Part shown: positions 23,972 to 33,597 of the stretch, piece by piece
How the letters are laid out: every line of letters starts with the position of its first letter
How positions within the stretch are numbered: the stretch's first letter is position 1
Source: Chryseobacterium sp. G0162
GTDB taxonomy: Bacteria; Bacteroidota; Bacteroidia; Flavobacteriales; Weeksellaceae
Length of the DNA stretch: 64,000 nt
Reading direction: 5' to 3'
Assembly: GCF_003815715.1 (NCBI RefSeq)
Contig: NZ_CP033922.1
Location: forward strand, 3,024,001 to 3,088,000
Notes under the pieces: model-generated
What the model was told of the DNA's origin: nothing
The model's database searches: none
Seen by the model: the letters and a program-made list of their open reading frames with translations, nothing else
Translations under genes and position numbers: made by a program

Positions 23972-25726
23972 TTATGCTTTTAAATCTAATTTTAACTCTA
24001 ATTCATCGAGCTGTGCATCAGCAATAGAAGCCGGTGCATCAATCATCACGTCACGCCCGGAATTGTTCTTAGGGAATGCAATATAATCTCTGATTACCTC
24101 ATTTCCATCCAGAATAGCTACCAAACGGTCAAATCCGAATGCCAGACCACCGTGTGGCGGTGCTCCGTATTTAAATGCATTCATTAAGAATCCAAACTGA
24201 GCTTCTGCTTCTTCTTTTGAGAATCCTAACAGGTCAAACATTTTAGATTGAAGATCTCTGTCGAAAATTCTGATAGATCCACCTCCGATTTCGTTACCGT
24301 TAAGTACCATATCGTAAGCGTTGGCTCTTGCTTTTCCAGGATCAGTTTCCAATAAGTGAATATCTTCAGGTTTTGGAGAGGTGAAAGGGTGGTGCATGGC
24401 ATGGAATCTTTCAGTATCTTCATCCCATTCCAATAGAGGGAAGTCAACCACCCAAAGTGGTGCAAATACATTTCCTTTTCTTAATCCTAAGCGGTTCCCA
24501 AGCTCCATTCTCAAAGCAGAAAGCTGAGCTCTTACTTTGTTTTCGTTTCCGGAAAGAATCAACATTAAGTCACCTTCTTTCGCTACGAATTTCTCAATGA
24601 TTTTTGCTAAGTCCTCTTCGTTGTAGAATTTGTTTACTGATGAGGTTTTTACTCCATCATGCTGGAATTTTGCCCAAACCATTCCTGAAGCTCCAACCTG
24701 TGGACGCTTTACCCAATCTACAAGTTCATCAATCTGCTTTCTTGTATAGTCTGCACATCCTTCTACATTGATTCCGACAACCAATTCAGCATCATCAAAT
24801 ATCTTAAAGTCTTTTCCTTTTACAAGCTCGTTAAGCTCTACGAATTCCATTCCGAAACGGATGTCCGGCTTGTCATTTCCGTATTTCTGCATCGCTTCTG
24901 CGAATGTCATTCTTGGGAAATCACCGAATTCCTGACCTGTAATGTCTTTGATAAGCGTTTTGGTCATTCCTTCGAAAACATTCATTACATCTTCCTGTTC
25001 TACAAAAGCCATCTCGCAGTCGATCTGTGTAAATTCCGGCTGTCTGTCTGCTCTTAAATCCTCATCACGGAAACATTTTACAATCTGGAAGTATTTATCC
25101 ATTCCACCTACCATCAAAAGCTGTTTGAAAGTCTGTGGAGACTGTGGCAATGCATAAAACTGTCCCGGGTTCATTCTGCTTGGTACTACGAAGTCTCTTG
25201 CTCCTTCCGGAGTAGATTTAATCAAAACAGGAGTTTCCACTTCGATGAAACCTTCATCAGATAAATAATTTCTTACTTTCTGAGCCATCTTGTGACGGAA
25301 AATCAATTTATCTTTTACCGGATTTCTTCTGATATCCAGATAACGGTATTTCATTCTTAATTCCTCTCCACCGTCAGTTTCATCTTCAATAGTGAAAGGA
25401 GGAAGCTGAGAATCGTTCAGAATCGTTAGTTTTTCAACTAAAAGTTCAATTTCTCCTGTAGGAATATTAGGGTTTTTACTTACTCTCTCAATTACTTTTC
25501 CGGTAGCCTGAATAACGAATTCACGGCCTAATTTTTTAGCTTCTTCCATCAATTGTGCAGAAGAACGCTCCTGGTCAAATACCAGCTGGGTAATTCCGTA
25601 ACGATCTCGAAGATCTACCCAAATCATAAATCCTTTATCACGGATAGTCTGTACCCATCCTGATAGTGTAACTTCTTCATTCAGATTTTTCAGAGATAGC
25701 TCTCCGTTGGTGTGTGATCGAAACAT
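23972..25726 (-). CDS. aspS: Aspartyl-tRNA synthetase
   Basis: A 584-residue bacterial class IIb synthetase attaching aspartate to tRNA-Asp. The order is anticodon-binding OB fold (about 1-105, with [20 protein letters not shown]), then catalytic core with motif 2 ([20 protein letters not shown]). The bacteria-specific GAD insertion follows (about 290-410), then motif 3 ([14 protein letters not shown]). The ATG at 25726 was chosen over the in-frame ATG seven codons upstream because [10 protein letters not shown] aligns with the usual AspRS N-terminus. It is transcribed alone and converges on purA. Confidence 0.95.
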   Translation of the reverse strand: MFRSHTNGELSLKNLNEEVTLSGWVQTIRDKGFMIWVDLRDRYGITQLVFDQERSSAQLMEEAKKLGREFVIQATGKVIERVSKNPNIPTGEIELLVEKLTILNDSQLPPFTIEDETDGGEELRMKYRYLDIRRNPVKDKLIFRHKMAQKVRNYLSDEGFIEVETPVLIKSTPEGARDFVVPSRMNPGQFYALPQSPQTFKQLLMVGGMDKYFQIVKCFRDEDLRADRQPEFTQIDCEMAFVEQEDVMNVFEGMTKTLIKDITGQEFGDFPRMTFAEAMQKYGNDKPDIRFGMEFVELNELVKGKDFKIFDDAELVVGINVEGCADYTRKQIDELVDWVKRPQVGASGMVWAKFQHDGVKTSSVNKFYNEEDLAKIIEKFVAKEGDLMLILSGNENKVRAQLSALRMELGNRLGLRKGNVFAPLWVVDFPLLEWDEDTERFHAMHHPFTSPKPEDIHLLETDPGKARANAYDMVLNGNEIGGGSIRIFDRDLQSKMFDLLGFSKEEAEAQFGFLMNAFKYGAPPHGGLAFGFDRLVAILDGNEVIRDYIAFPKNNSGRDVMIDAPASIADAQLDELELKLDLKA

Positions 25727-25830
25727 AATTATTTGTTTAAAGTTCAATGTTTGGAGACCATCTCAAAAGTTGTTGAAATTGATTTTTGTTATTCTGAGCT
25801 TGCTGAATAATCTCTAAGAATCAAATGCTT

Positions 25831-25869
25831 AAGATTCTTTCCTGTATTTCATTTCGTTCAGAATGAAAC
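25831..25869 (-). repeat. Dispersed intergenic repeat (CATTCTGAACGAA type), copy 2
   Basis: The complement contains TTCATTCTGAACGAAATG and ends AAAGAATCTT, an imperfect copy of the element at 15478. The neighbouring bases (ATTCTGAGCTTGCTGAATAA at 25792) look like a second, further diverged half. Confidence 0.45.
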
Positions 25870-25989
25870 TTTTGATATAACCTCTTTTTTTTCGTTGGCA
25901 AAGATAAGATTTTTGCAGGTTTTATAAATAAAAAAACTTCGTATTAATTTTTATTGCCAATTGCTAAGACTTACTCCGATACAGATTTG

Positions 25990-25997
25990 TATTTTTG
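25990..25997 (+). promoter_or_regulatory. -7 promoter box of the MATE gene
   Basis: TATTTTTG (TAnnTTTG), 26 nt before the ATG at 26024. It rules out the upstream in-frame TTG as the start. Confidence 0.5.
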
Positions 25998-26023
25998 AGG
26001 ATAATAAAATTATAACCAAAGAA

Positions 26024-27418
26024 ATGACCAGATATATTGACTTTTTCAAGAAAGCCTTTAGAGGAGAAGAAACCGATTTTACGAAGGTAAACATCAGGAG
26101 TGCAGTTTTGCTTCTGGCTATACCGATGATGCTAGAAATGGCGATGGAGTCAGTATTTGCACTGGTTGACCTCTATTTTGTGGGACATTTGAAAGAGAGT
26201 GGCTTTGCAATTCAGACCGTAGGACTTACGGAGTCTGTACTTTCCATTATGTATTCTATTGCCATTGGGATGAGTATGGCGGCAACAGCAATGGTAGCGA
26301 GAAGAATTGGTGAGAAAAATCCGGAACAAGCTTCCCGGAGTGCCGCACAGGTATTGTTGGTTTCATTTGCAATAACTCTTGTTTTAAGTATTTTAGGTGT
26401 TGTTTATGCCGAAGAAATTCTGATCCTGATGGGATCAAGACCGGAAGCCGCTGCCTATGGAAAAAACTTTACGAGGATTATGATGGGAAGCAGTACCATT
26501 ATTATGCTTTTATTCCTTATCAATGGGATTTTTAGAGGAGCAGGTAATGCGATGATTGCAATGAAAAGCTTGTGGATTGCCAATATTGCCAATATCATTC
26601 TTTGCCCTATTCTGATTAAGGGTTTTGGGCCTATTCCTGCCATGGGACTTACCGGAGCAGCGTTGGCAACGACTATTGGACGAAGTATCGGAGTATTCTA
26701 TCAGCTGTATCATCTTTTGGTAGCGGATACGCAGATCCGTATTAAACTTCCTTATTTTAAAGCAGACTATGGGTTAATTAAATCCATCATAAAAATTGCG
26801 ACTCCAGGAATTTTCCAGTTTGTGATTGCATCATGCAGTTGGATCTTTCTCGCAGAACTGGTGGCTACTACAGGAGGTGAAAATGCCTCTGCCGGTTATC
26901 AGACTGCCTTACGATTAATGATGTTCTTTATGCTTCCGGCCTGGGGGCTTAGTAATGCAGCATCCACGTTGGTGGGACAGAATATGGGGGCGAATGAAAT
27001 GTTGAGAGCAGAACAGTCTGTGATGAAAACGGTAAAATACAATGTGATTTTCATGGTGATTGTAAGTTTAATATTTGTTCTTTTCGGTAATTTCCTGGTG
27101 AGTTTCTTTACCCAGGAAATTGAGATCAAGAATTTTGCTAAAAATGCACTTCATATCATGAGTATAGGTTTTATATTCTACGGAATTGGAATGGTAATGA
27201 TTAATGCCTTTAATGGAGCAGGGGATACCTGGACCCCTACATGGGTGAATCTTTTCGGATTCTGGCTGTTTCAGATTCCCTTAGCTTATTTCCTTTCCAA
27301 ATACCTGGAAATGGGGCCGAAAGGAGTTTTTATTTCAATCCCGGCCGCAGAGACTTTGATTACTATTGTTGCTTTTATTCTGTTTAGAAAAGGAAAATGG
27401 AAAACGGTTCAGGTTTAA
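26024..27418 (+). CDS. MATE family efflux transporter
   Basis: A 464-residue inner-membrane protein with about twelve helices and two MATE repeats. The first repeat begins LLAIPMMLEMAMESVFALVD and contains the conserved VGLTESV and GIFRGAGNAM segments. The second has FQFVIASCSWIFLAELVATT and FNGAGDTWTPTWVNL. MATE proteins export cationic drugs or metabolites by proton or sodium antiport; the substrate here is unknown. The start was placed at 26024, after the promoter box. Confidence 0.92.
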   Translation: MTRYIDFFKKAFRGEETDFTKVNIRSAVLLLAIPMMLEMAMESVFALVDLYFVGHLKESGFAIQTVGLTESVLSIMYSIAIGMSMAATAMVARRIGEKNPEQASRSAAQVLLVSFAITLVLSILGVVYAEEILILMGSRPEAAAYGKNFTRIMMGSSTIIMLLFLINGIFRGAGNAMIAMKSLWIANIANIILCPILIKGFGPIPAMGLTGAALATTIGRSIGVFYQLYHLLVADTQIRIKLPYFKADYGLIKSIIKIATPGIFQFVIASCSWIFLAELVATTGGENASAGYQTALRLMMFFMLPAWGLSNAASTLVGQNMGANEMLRAEQSVMKTVKYNVIFMVIVSLIFVLFGNFLVSFFTQEIEIKNFAKNALHIMSIGFIFYGIGMVMINAFNGAGDTWTPTWVNLFGFWLFQIPLAYFLSKYLEMGPKGVFISIPAAETLITIVAFILFRKGKWKTVQV

Positions 27419-27601
27419 TAGCAGAAAAGCATGAGCTGGAAGTTTATGTCATCTTTTCTTATATAATAATATCGAATTAACGACGCGCATACTTCCACCT
27501 TTCGGTCTTAATTCTCCTTTCTTATCAACTTTAATAGCTTAAATAGTTGGATATTAATCATGCATTCCCTAAATTCGTAAGAACAACAAATATTTATTAC
27601 T

Positions 27602-27721
27602 ATGGGAAAAGGAGACAAAAAATCAAGACGAGGTAAGATCAATTCTGGAAACTATGGAAAAAGAAGGCCTAGAAAAGCTTCAAAATCTTTTGTAGCCTCT
27701 GAAGAGAAATCTAAAAAGTAA
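27602..27721 (+). CDS. 30S ribosomal protein THX
   Basis: A 39-residue highly basic protein, MGKGDKKSRRGKINSGNYGK at its start and RRPRKASKSF after it, matching the Bacteroidota THX family. THX sits in the head of the 30S subunit among rRNA helices and stabilises them. The THX core (GKGDKKSRRGKI..G.YG..RPRK) is intact, and the acidic/lysine tail (EEKSKK) is typical. It is shorter than common gene-calling cut-offs. It is monocistronic, with a weak -7-like box (TAAATTCG, 27570-27577) and a strong terminator. Confidence 0.92.
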   Translation: MGKGDKKSRRGKINSGNYGKRRPRKASKSFVASEEKSKK

Positions 27722-27727
27722 TGATAT

Positions 27728-27763
27728 AAAAAGGGCGGAGAAATTTTTCTCCGCCCTTTTTTA
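27728..27763 (+). terminator. Bidirectional terminator between THX and the DUF937 gene
   Basis: A 16-bp perfect stem (27728-27743 with 27746-27761, GC core GGGCGGAG/CTCCGCCC) with T and A runs at its ends serves both converging genes. Confidence 0.92.
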
Positions 27764-27779
27764 TTAAAAATTAAATTAA

Positions 27780-28439
27780 TTATTTTCCGAAAATATTTCC
27801 AAGGATGCTTCCTAATCCGCCGCCGCCTTGCTGTTGCTGATTTCCACCACCACCAAGTACGCTTCCTAAGATATCATTCAATGGATTTCCTGATGACTGA
27901 GCTTGTCCATTATTCCCCAAAACACTTCCAAGAATGTCATTTAATGGATTAGATTGTTGAGCTTGTGCCTGATTAGAAGCATTTCCTAAAATTCCTCCTA
28001 AAAGATCTCCTAAACCTCCGGCACCCACGTTACTTTGTTGTTTTTGTTGACCAATATATCCCATTACAACCGGAGCCAACATGGCAAGAATAGGTCCTAT
28101 CTTATCTATTGAGATTCCTGTATTTTGTGATAACTGATTTTCTACGGTGCTCTTTTGTCCACCAAAGATATGGTCAAGGATAGATCCACCCTCAGCCTGT
28201 CTGGCTTCAATTTGTGAAGGATCATTTAAGATACTTCCATTGTGGTCTTTGTCTAAAGCACTGTTTAATGCTTCCGCTTCTTTAGCATCCTGAGATTTAT
28301 TTCTTAAATAAGAAATGATGAGAGGAGTAGCTACTGCCAATAAAGCAATTACCTGGTTTCTATTGATTCCGAATTTGTTTTCAGCCTGTTCAGCAACCTG
28401 GTTGCTAGTGTTCCCTGTAAGTAGGTCTAATAAGCTCAT
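27780..28439 (-). CDS. DUF937 domain protein with a glycine/glutamine-rich tail
   Basis: A 219-residue protein. Residues 1-135 form a DUF937 domain (SLLDLLTGNTSNQVAEQAE, then NQVIALLAVATPLIISYL and GPILAMLAPVVMGYIGQQ). The remaining 85 residues are low complexity, rich in Gly, Asn and Gln, with three related copies of the motif LGDLLGGILG / NPLNDILGSVLG and a final GLGSILGNIFGK. There is no signal peptide. DUF937 proteins have no established biochemical role. It is monocistronic and convergent with THX. Confidence 0.85.
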   Translation of the reverse strand: MSLLDLLTGNTSNQVAEQAENKFGINRNQVIALLAVATPLIISYLRNKSQDAKEAEALNSALDKDHNGSILNDPSQIEARQAEGGSILDHIFGGQKSTVENQLSQNTGISIDKIGPILAMLAPVVMGYIGQQKQQSNVGAGGLGDLLGGILGNASNQAQAQQSNPLNDILGSVLGNNGQAQSSGNPLNDILGSVLGGGGNQQQQGGGGLGSILGNIFGK

Positions 28440-28648
28440 TGTTTGTGTTTGTTAAAGTATTAATTGACTCAAAGTTATCAAAAAATGTGCCTGATAAAAT
28501 ACTCCGGATTCATAATTATTGTTAAAGTTTTTCTGATCTCCCATTTGAAATAGTCTATGGATTTTTCTCTGAAAGATACTCCTCAACAAAACAAAATAGA
28601 AAGGAGAAAAATTGTTAAACAATAAAGTATAAAATTTCTGCCTGAGTC

Positions 28649-29158
28649 TTAGTTCTTTATAATAGGAACATTAGAGCACGCTTCTCCAAACATCAGAGAT
28701 TTTACAATAGGTTTCAGCTGCTCTACCAACTCAATATAAGCGTTTTCAGGAATTTCTTTATCTGAACATCCTTTTACCAGAACTCTTTTTCCTCTCATGT
28801 CTTCAAAATCATAGGTCTGGATCGCATTATGCATCAAAATAACCTCCAGATCTTCACGGTTTCCGAATACAATTTTCTTGGAGACATCAGTAAGCTTAGC
28901 TGTCAATACAAAATAAGCCCAAAGTGGAATAATAGTGTCTACAGAATTGTATATATAGATGTAAGAATCTCTGTATTCTTCAACGTTGATTGCTTCTACT
29001 TTTTCACGGAAATCCTTTTCCTTCAGAATCATTTCCTGGAAAAGAAAATCTTTAAGGTCAATACCTTTTCTTTCCCCTTTTGGAAGCAAAGTGGTAAGGT
29101 CAAAATTCACAAGGCCGCTTTCAGCAACTTTATTTCGTATTTCAAATTCTTCTGACAT
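28649..29158 (-). CDS. DUF2480 family protein
   Basis: A 169-residue soluble protein of the Bacteroidota family DUF2480, recognised by LVNFDLTTLLPKGERKGIDL at about 15-34, the DSYIYIYNSVDTIIPLWAYF segment, and the C-terminal VLVKGCSDKEIPENAYIEL. The function is unknown; family members contain conserved cysteines (here CSD and the C-terminal EACSN) that might bind metal. The ATG at 29158 is preferred to one three codons upstream, giving MSEEFEIRNKV. It is divergent from lpxB. Confidence 0.8.
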   Translation of the reverse strand: MSEEFEIRNKVAESGLVNFDLTTLLPKGERKGIDLKDFLFQEMILKEKDFREKVEAINVEEYRDSYIYIYNSVDTIIPLWAYFVLTAKLTDVSKKIVFGNREDLEVILMHNAIQTYDFEDMRGKRVLVKGCSDKEIPENAYIELVEQLKPIVKSLMFGEACSNVPIIKN

Positions 29159-29304
29159 TTTTATCATTATCTTTGAACAAATTTACGAATTAAGATCAAT
29201 ATACATTTTAATTTGTTCTCTATCCTTACCATAGAAACTGCCCATGATTTAAAGAAACAGGTTGTTTTTATCGGTTATTAAAACAAATAAAGATTTCGGA
29301 AGAA

Positions 29305-30408
29305 ATGAAATATTACATTATTGCAGGAGAAGCTTCCGGTGATCTTCATGGAAGTAATTTGATGAAAGCTCTTAAACAAAAGGATCCAAATGCGGAGTTC
29401 AGGTTTTGGGGCGGTGATCTGATGAAAGCTCAGGGCGGAACATTGGTAAAACACTATCGTGATCTGGCATTCATGGGGTTTTTGGAAGTAGTCATGAACC
29501 TGAGAACCATTTTAAATAATATTAAATTCTGCAAAGAAGATATTCAGAACAACAGACCTGATGTTTTAATTCTGGTGGATTACCCGGGATTTAACCTAAG
29601 GATTGCCAGATTTGCCAAAGAATTGGGTATTAAGGTAGTTTATTATATTTCACCACAGCTTTGGGCCTGGAAAGAGGGGAGAGTGGAAATTATTAAAAAA
29701 TATGTGGATGAAATGATGGTAATTCTTCCGTTTGAGGAAGATTTTTACAGAAAACATGGTGTACATTCACATTTTGTTGGTCATCCTTTGCTGGATGCAA
29801 TCTCTGATTTAAAGGAAATCAATATTGATGGTTTTAAGAAAGAAAATGGACTGAACGAAAAAGAAATTATTGCACTTTTACCAGGCTCCAGAAAACAGGA
29901 AGTTGAAAAAATGCTTGAAATCATGCTTTCTGTAAGACCGCATTTTAAAAATTATCAGTTCGTTATTGCTGGAGCACCAAGTCTTCCTAAAGAATTTTAT
30001 GAGAAATATGTGGATGATAATGTACACTTTGTTTCGAATAGAACATATGATCTGCTGAGGTGCTCAAAAGCGGCTTTAGTAACTTCAGGAACTGCTACAT
30101 TAGAAACAGCTCTGCTGAATATTCCTGAAGTGGTTTGTTATCGCGGAAGCACTGTTTCTTATGCCATTGCCAAAAGATTGGTTAAAAATATAAACTATAT
30201 TTCCCTGGTGAATCTTATCATGGATAGGGAAGTCGTAAAAGAACTTATCCAGAGTGATCTGAATACTAAAAATCTGGTGGACGAACTCAACAAAATTTTA
30301 GAAGGAAAAAAAAGAGAACAGGTCCTGAACGACTATAGCCTTTTGAGAGAAAAGCTTGGGGGGAGCGGAGCCAGTGATCATGCAGCTGAGGTGATTTTAA
30401 ATGTCTGA
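29305..30408 (+). CDS. lpxB: Lipid-A-disaccharide synthase
   Basis: A 367-residue GT19 glycosyltransferase that joins UDP-2,3-diacylglucosamine and lipid X to form the lipid A disaccharide at the inner membrane. The N-terminal motif GEASGDLHGSNLMKALK (residues 8-24) and the central ISPQLWAWKEGRVEII are diagnostic. VGHPLLD and the LLPGSRKQEV loop of the donor site also match. It shows that the cell makes lipid A. Other lpx genes are not in the window. Its stop lies 34 nt before the next gene, so co-transcription is likely. Confidence 0.95.
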   Translation: MKYYIIAGEASGDLHGSNLMKALKQKDPNAEFRFWGGDLMKAQGGTLVKHYRDLAFMGFLEVVMNLRTILNNIKFCKEDIQNNRPDVLILVDYPGFNLRIARFAKELGIKVVYYISPQLWAWKEGRVEIIKKYVDEMMVILPFEEDFYRKHGVHSHFVGHPLLDAISDLKEINIDGFKKENGLNEKEIIALLPGSRKQEVEKMLEIMLSVRPHFKNYQFVIAGAPSLPKEFYEKYVDDNVHFVSNRTYDLLRCSKAALVTSGTATLETALLNIPEVVCYRGSTVSYAIAKRLVKNINYISLVNLIMDREVVKELIQSDLNTKNLVDELNKILEGKKREQVLNDYSLLREKLGGSGASDHAAEVILNV

Positions 30409-30442
30409 GAAGAATCTCAGGAAATATAATTCCTTTATTACA

Positions 30443-31534
30443 ATGAAACATATAAAGAATGTTCTATTATTAATTGCCTGTACCATTTTCTCAATAAGCT
30501 TTGCTCAGAAAGAAACAGCATTGAGAGATAAAGTTCAGATTTTTTATTATGGCTGGTATGGAAACCCAAAAACTGATGGAAGCCTACAACACTGGAATCA
30601 CGAAATTATCCCGCACTGGAGCAATCCTAAATGGAATAATCTTGAGAATCACAAAGGCGGGGATGATATTGGTGCCAACTTTTATCCGGCATTAGGTAAT
30701 TATAGCTCCAATGATAAAGCAATCATAGAGAAGCACATGAAGATGATTAAAGATTCTGGTGTAGGGGTTGTGGTGGTGAGTTGGTTGGGAAAAGATTCTT
30801 TTACTGATAAAAGCTTGATGAAGTATCTGGACATTGCAGACCGTTTTAATTTGAAAATAGCATTTCATATAGAGCCTTTCTATAAATCAATTACAGAGTT
30901 TAGAGAGCAGCTTTCTTATCTTGTTAAAACATATGGCCATCATCATGCTTTTTATAAAAAAGACGGAAAGCCTCTGTATTACGTGTATGACAGTTATAAA
31001 ATAGCTCCGGAAGAATGGTCAAAGTTGCTTTCTAAAAATGGAGAGAAGACTGTACGCAATACGGAACTGGATGCATTATATATTGGATTATGGGTAGAAG
31101 AAAAAGATTCTGCATTTTTCAATACAACCGGATTTGATGGTTTTTACACTTATTTTGCCAGTGAAGGTTTTGTGTATGGAAGCACAACTTCCAATTGGAA
31201 TTTTATGGCTCAATACGCGAAAGATCATCATCTTATTTTTATTCCATGTGTTGGTCCAGGCTATTCAGATACAAGAATCAGACCTTGGAATGAAGCCAAC
31301 TTTAAAAGCCGGGATAATGGCAAATATTACGAAAAGATGTTTGATGCTGCGATTAAAGTCAATCCTGAATTTATAGGAATTACTTCATTTAACGAATGGC
31401 ACGAAGGCACACAAATAGAGCCTGCAATTCCTAAAAAGACTGGAAGTTTCATCTACGAAGACTATGGAAAAGATCCATGGATGTATATCAAAGAAACGAA
31501 ACGTTTAACGGATAAGTTTTTGAAAGGAAAGTAA
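30443..31534 (+). CDS. Secreted GH99-like endo-alpha-mannosidase
   Basis: A 363-residue glycoside hydrolase of the GH99/WbsX fold. The start at 30443 gives a clean signal peptide (MKHIKNVLLLIACTIFSISF, cut near AQK). An in-frame ATG at 30401 inside lpxB is unlikely. The mature protein begins with the YYGWYGNP motif, contains GVGVVVVSWLG and LKIAFHIEPF strands of the TIM barrel, and holds the catalytic EWHEG motif (E318 and E321) in a SFNEWHEGTQIEPA context. GH99 enzymes cleave alpha-1,2-mannosidic bonds internal to glycans. The substrate here, and whether it acts on host, fungal or self polysaccharide, is unknown. Confidence 0.85.
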   Translation: MKHIKNVLLLIACTIFSISFAQKETALRDKVQIFYYGWYGNPKTDGSLQHWNHEIIPHWSNPKWNNLENHKGGDDIGANFYPALGNYSSNDKAIIEKHMKMIKDSGVGVVVVSWLGKDSFTDKSLMKYLDIADRFNLKIAFHIEPFYKSITEFREQLSYLVKTYGHHHAFYKKDGKPLYYVYDSYKIAPEEWSKLLSKNGEKTVRNTELDALYIGLWVEEKDSAFFNTTGFDGFYTYFASEGFVYGSTTSNWNFMAQYAKDHHLIFIPCVGPGYSDTRIRPWNEANFKSRDNGKYYEKMFDAAIKVNPEFIGITSFNEWHEGTQIEPAIPKKTGSFIYEDYGKDPWMYIKETKRLTDKFLKGK

Positions 31535-31569
31535 AACTTTTAGCCTAAACGTAATTTCATAGCAAAAAA

Positions 31570-31615
31570 ATAAGCGCCCTGTTAATCTCTTTGAAGATAG
31601 CAGGGTGTTTTATTA
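31570..31615 (+). terminator. Probable terminator after the GH99 gene
   Basis: CGCCCTG (31575-31581) pairs with CAGGGTG (31601-31607), with an inner ATCT/AGAT stem, followed by a short T-rich tail. It lies about 40 nt after the stop codon. Confidence 0.55.
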
Positions 31616-31671
31616 GTAATTACAGTGATAGTAATCAAATATTCAATTTCCTATATTGGTGATATAAACAA

Positions 31672-33450
31672 TTGAAATTGAATAAGGAACCGTTACTGAT
31701 TTTAGTTCTCTATTTTATTCTTGGAATTTTTTTTCAGGATACATTTTTATTGGGAAAAGGATGGATCTATGGTGTAATTATTATAAATGTTGGGATTTTA
31801 ATTTCTCTATTCTTCAACACATATTTTCTCCATAAGATCAAAGTTATTTTGCTTGGGATACTGTTTTTTGGAATAGGTGTAGTTCTTCATTTCTGTAATT
31901 CTTTGCCTCAAAAAATGGCAATATCTGTGAATAAAAATGAGACTATTGTTTTTAAAATTTCTCAGAAATTAAATTCAACAGAAAAATATAAGAAATATGA
32001 AGGGATCGCTCAATTAGGGAAGAATAGCTTTAATTCGATGGTTTACATCCCGAAAAATCATGAAGAATTAGATTATGAACATTACTACAAGGCTGAAGCC
32101 TATATTGCACAACCCCAACAGCCACAATATGATTTCCAGTTCAATTATGCACACTATTTGAAACGAAAGAATATTGACTATCAGGCTTATATTTCAAAAA
32201 ACATTTCTTCTATAGAGCGAAATGATCTGAGTTTTATAGAGCAGATCAAACAATACAGAGCCCATGTTCTAAAGAAAATTGACAAAACAGAAATGTCCGG
32301 GAGTACCAAAGAATTTTTAAAAGGAATTATCCTGGCAGACCGAACGGAGATGGAGGCAGCAACTGTACAGGATTTTAACAGATCTGGGTTGGTTCACCTA
32401 TTGGCTATTTCAGGAACCCATATCGTGATTATTTTTGGACTTTTTTATTTTTTGATGACCCGTTGTATTCCTTTACAATTCAGAAAATATGCGATTATTT
32501 TTAGTTTAGTTTTTATTTGGCTATTTGCTTTATTTATTGGATTTGGTAACTCCGTGTTGAGGTCCTGTATCATGTTGAGTGTATATTTTATGTTTGTTTT
32601 ATTACAGAGAAAACCAGATTTACTACACTCATTGGCGCTGTCAGCCTTTATTATTCTGATTTTGGATACCCAACAGCTTTTTGATGTGGGATTTCAGCTG
32701 AGTTTTGTGGCGGTATTAGGAATTTTTTGGTTGAATCAACCACTTCTGAAATATTTTCCAAGAGCTGATAATTATTTTAAAAAACTGATTTTTAATACCA
32801 TTACAATATCCTTATCCGCACAGTTAGCCACACTTCCGTTGGTGTTGTATTACTTTCATCAGTTTTCATTCGTTTCGATTGCAGCCAATTTTATCATTAT
32901 CCCTTTTTCTGAATTGATTATTGTGTTTTCATTTCTGATGACACTTCTTATTGTCTTTGGTCTTGATTTTGGCTTTATTGATAAGCTTTATGATGGTGTT
33001 ATACAATTACTTCTGAAGAGTATTCATTGGTTTGCCAGTGCAGATATGGTATTCATTAAAAACATTTCCATGAATCTGATGGAAGTAATATCCGTATTAA
33101 TAGCAATATATTTGTTAAGAGCATTGATTTTAAACCTAAACTTTAAAAATTCAATGAATTTCATCATTGCTGTTTTAGCGTTTATGATGATAAGAATAGG
33201 ATGTAATATTATTGAAAATCAGAAAGAAGAAGTGCTTTTACATTCCTTTAGTAAGAACAAAATTATATCAATAAAGAAAGGAAGTAAGGCCTGCTTTTGG
33301 ATTCAGGATAAGGCAGACAGGGAAAAGGTTTTACAATTTATCATTGAGCCTTACTGTTCTTCCAGAAGAATAGATCATTTTGAAATAAAACAGATTCCTT
33401 TTTCAACTAAAAAAATAGTTTTTGGAGATCATGTTTATGATATGAAATAA
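31672..33450 (+). CDS. ComEC/Rec2-family competence channel protein
   Basis: A 592-residue polytopic membrane protein. The N-terminal region has three membrane helices and an OB-like periplasmic part. The core (about 205-470) is the Competence domain, with FLKGIILADRTEM, NRSGLVHLLAISGTHIVII and a GFGNSVLRSCIM segment. ComEC forms the channel for single-stranded DNA uptake. The C-terminal metallo-beta-lactamase domain of Firmicute ComEC is absent. No ATG occurs near the N-terminus; the best starts are TTG at 31672 or 31678 (KLNKEPLLIL), so the start is uncertain. Confidence 0.85.
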   Translation: MKLNKEPLLILVLYFILGIFFQDTFLLGKGWIYGVIIINVGILISLFFNTYFLHKIKVILLGILFFGIGVVLHFCNSLPQKMAISVNKNETIVFKISQKLNSTEKYKKYEGIAQLGKNSFNSMVYIPKNHEELDYEHYYKAEAYIAQPQQPQYDFQFNYAHYLKRKNIDYQAYISKNISSIERNDLSFIEQIKQYRAHVLKKIDKTEMSGSTKEFLKGIILADRTEMEAATVQDFNRSGLVHLLAISGTHIVIIFGLFYFLMTRCIPLQFRKYAIIFSLVFIWLFALFIGFGNSVLRSCIMLSVYFMFVLLQRKPDLLHSLALSAFIILILDTQQLFDVGFQLSFVAVLGIFWLNQPLLKYFPRADNYFKKLIFNTITISLSAQLATLPLVLYYFHQFSFVSIAANFIIIPFSELIIVFSFLMTLLIVFGLDFGFIDKLYDGVIQLLLKSIHWFASADMVFIKNISMNLMEVISVLIAIYLLRALILNLNFKNSMNFIIAVLAFMMIRIGCNIIENQKEEVLLHSFSKNKIISIKKGSKACFWIQDKADREKVLQFIIEPYCSSRRIDHFEIKQIPFSTKKIVFGDHVYDMK

Positions 33451-33565
33451 ATATTTTTGATTTTTTTGATTTTTCTTTATTTATAACGTGTTAGGCTCTT
33501 ATTTAGAAAGATTACAAACTGTCTAATTGTGAGATTTCTCACTTCCCGATATTGTTAACATTTCT

Positions 33566-33573
33566 TAATTTTG
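33566..33573 (+). promoter_or_regulatory. -7 promoter box of the sdhCAB operon
   Basis: TAATTTTG (TAnnTTTG), 24 nt before the sdhC ATG. Confidence 0.5.
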
Positions 33574-33597
33574 TGGGAAATTCAAATTTAAACTTAT

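Noticed and set aside
30401..30442. GH99 start inside lpxB
   Set aside because: It would place 14 polar residues before the signal peptide; the ATG at 30443 gives a standard signal.
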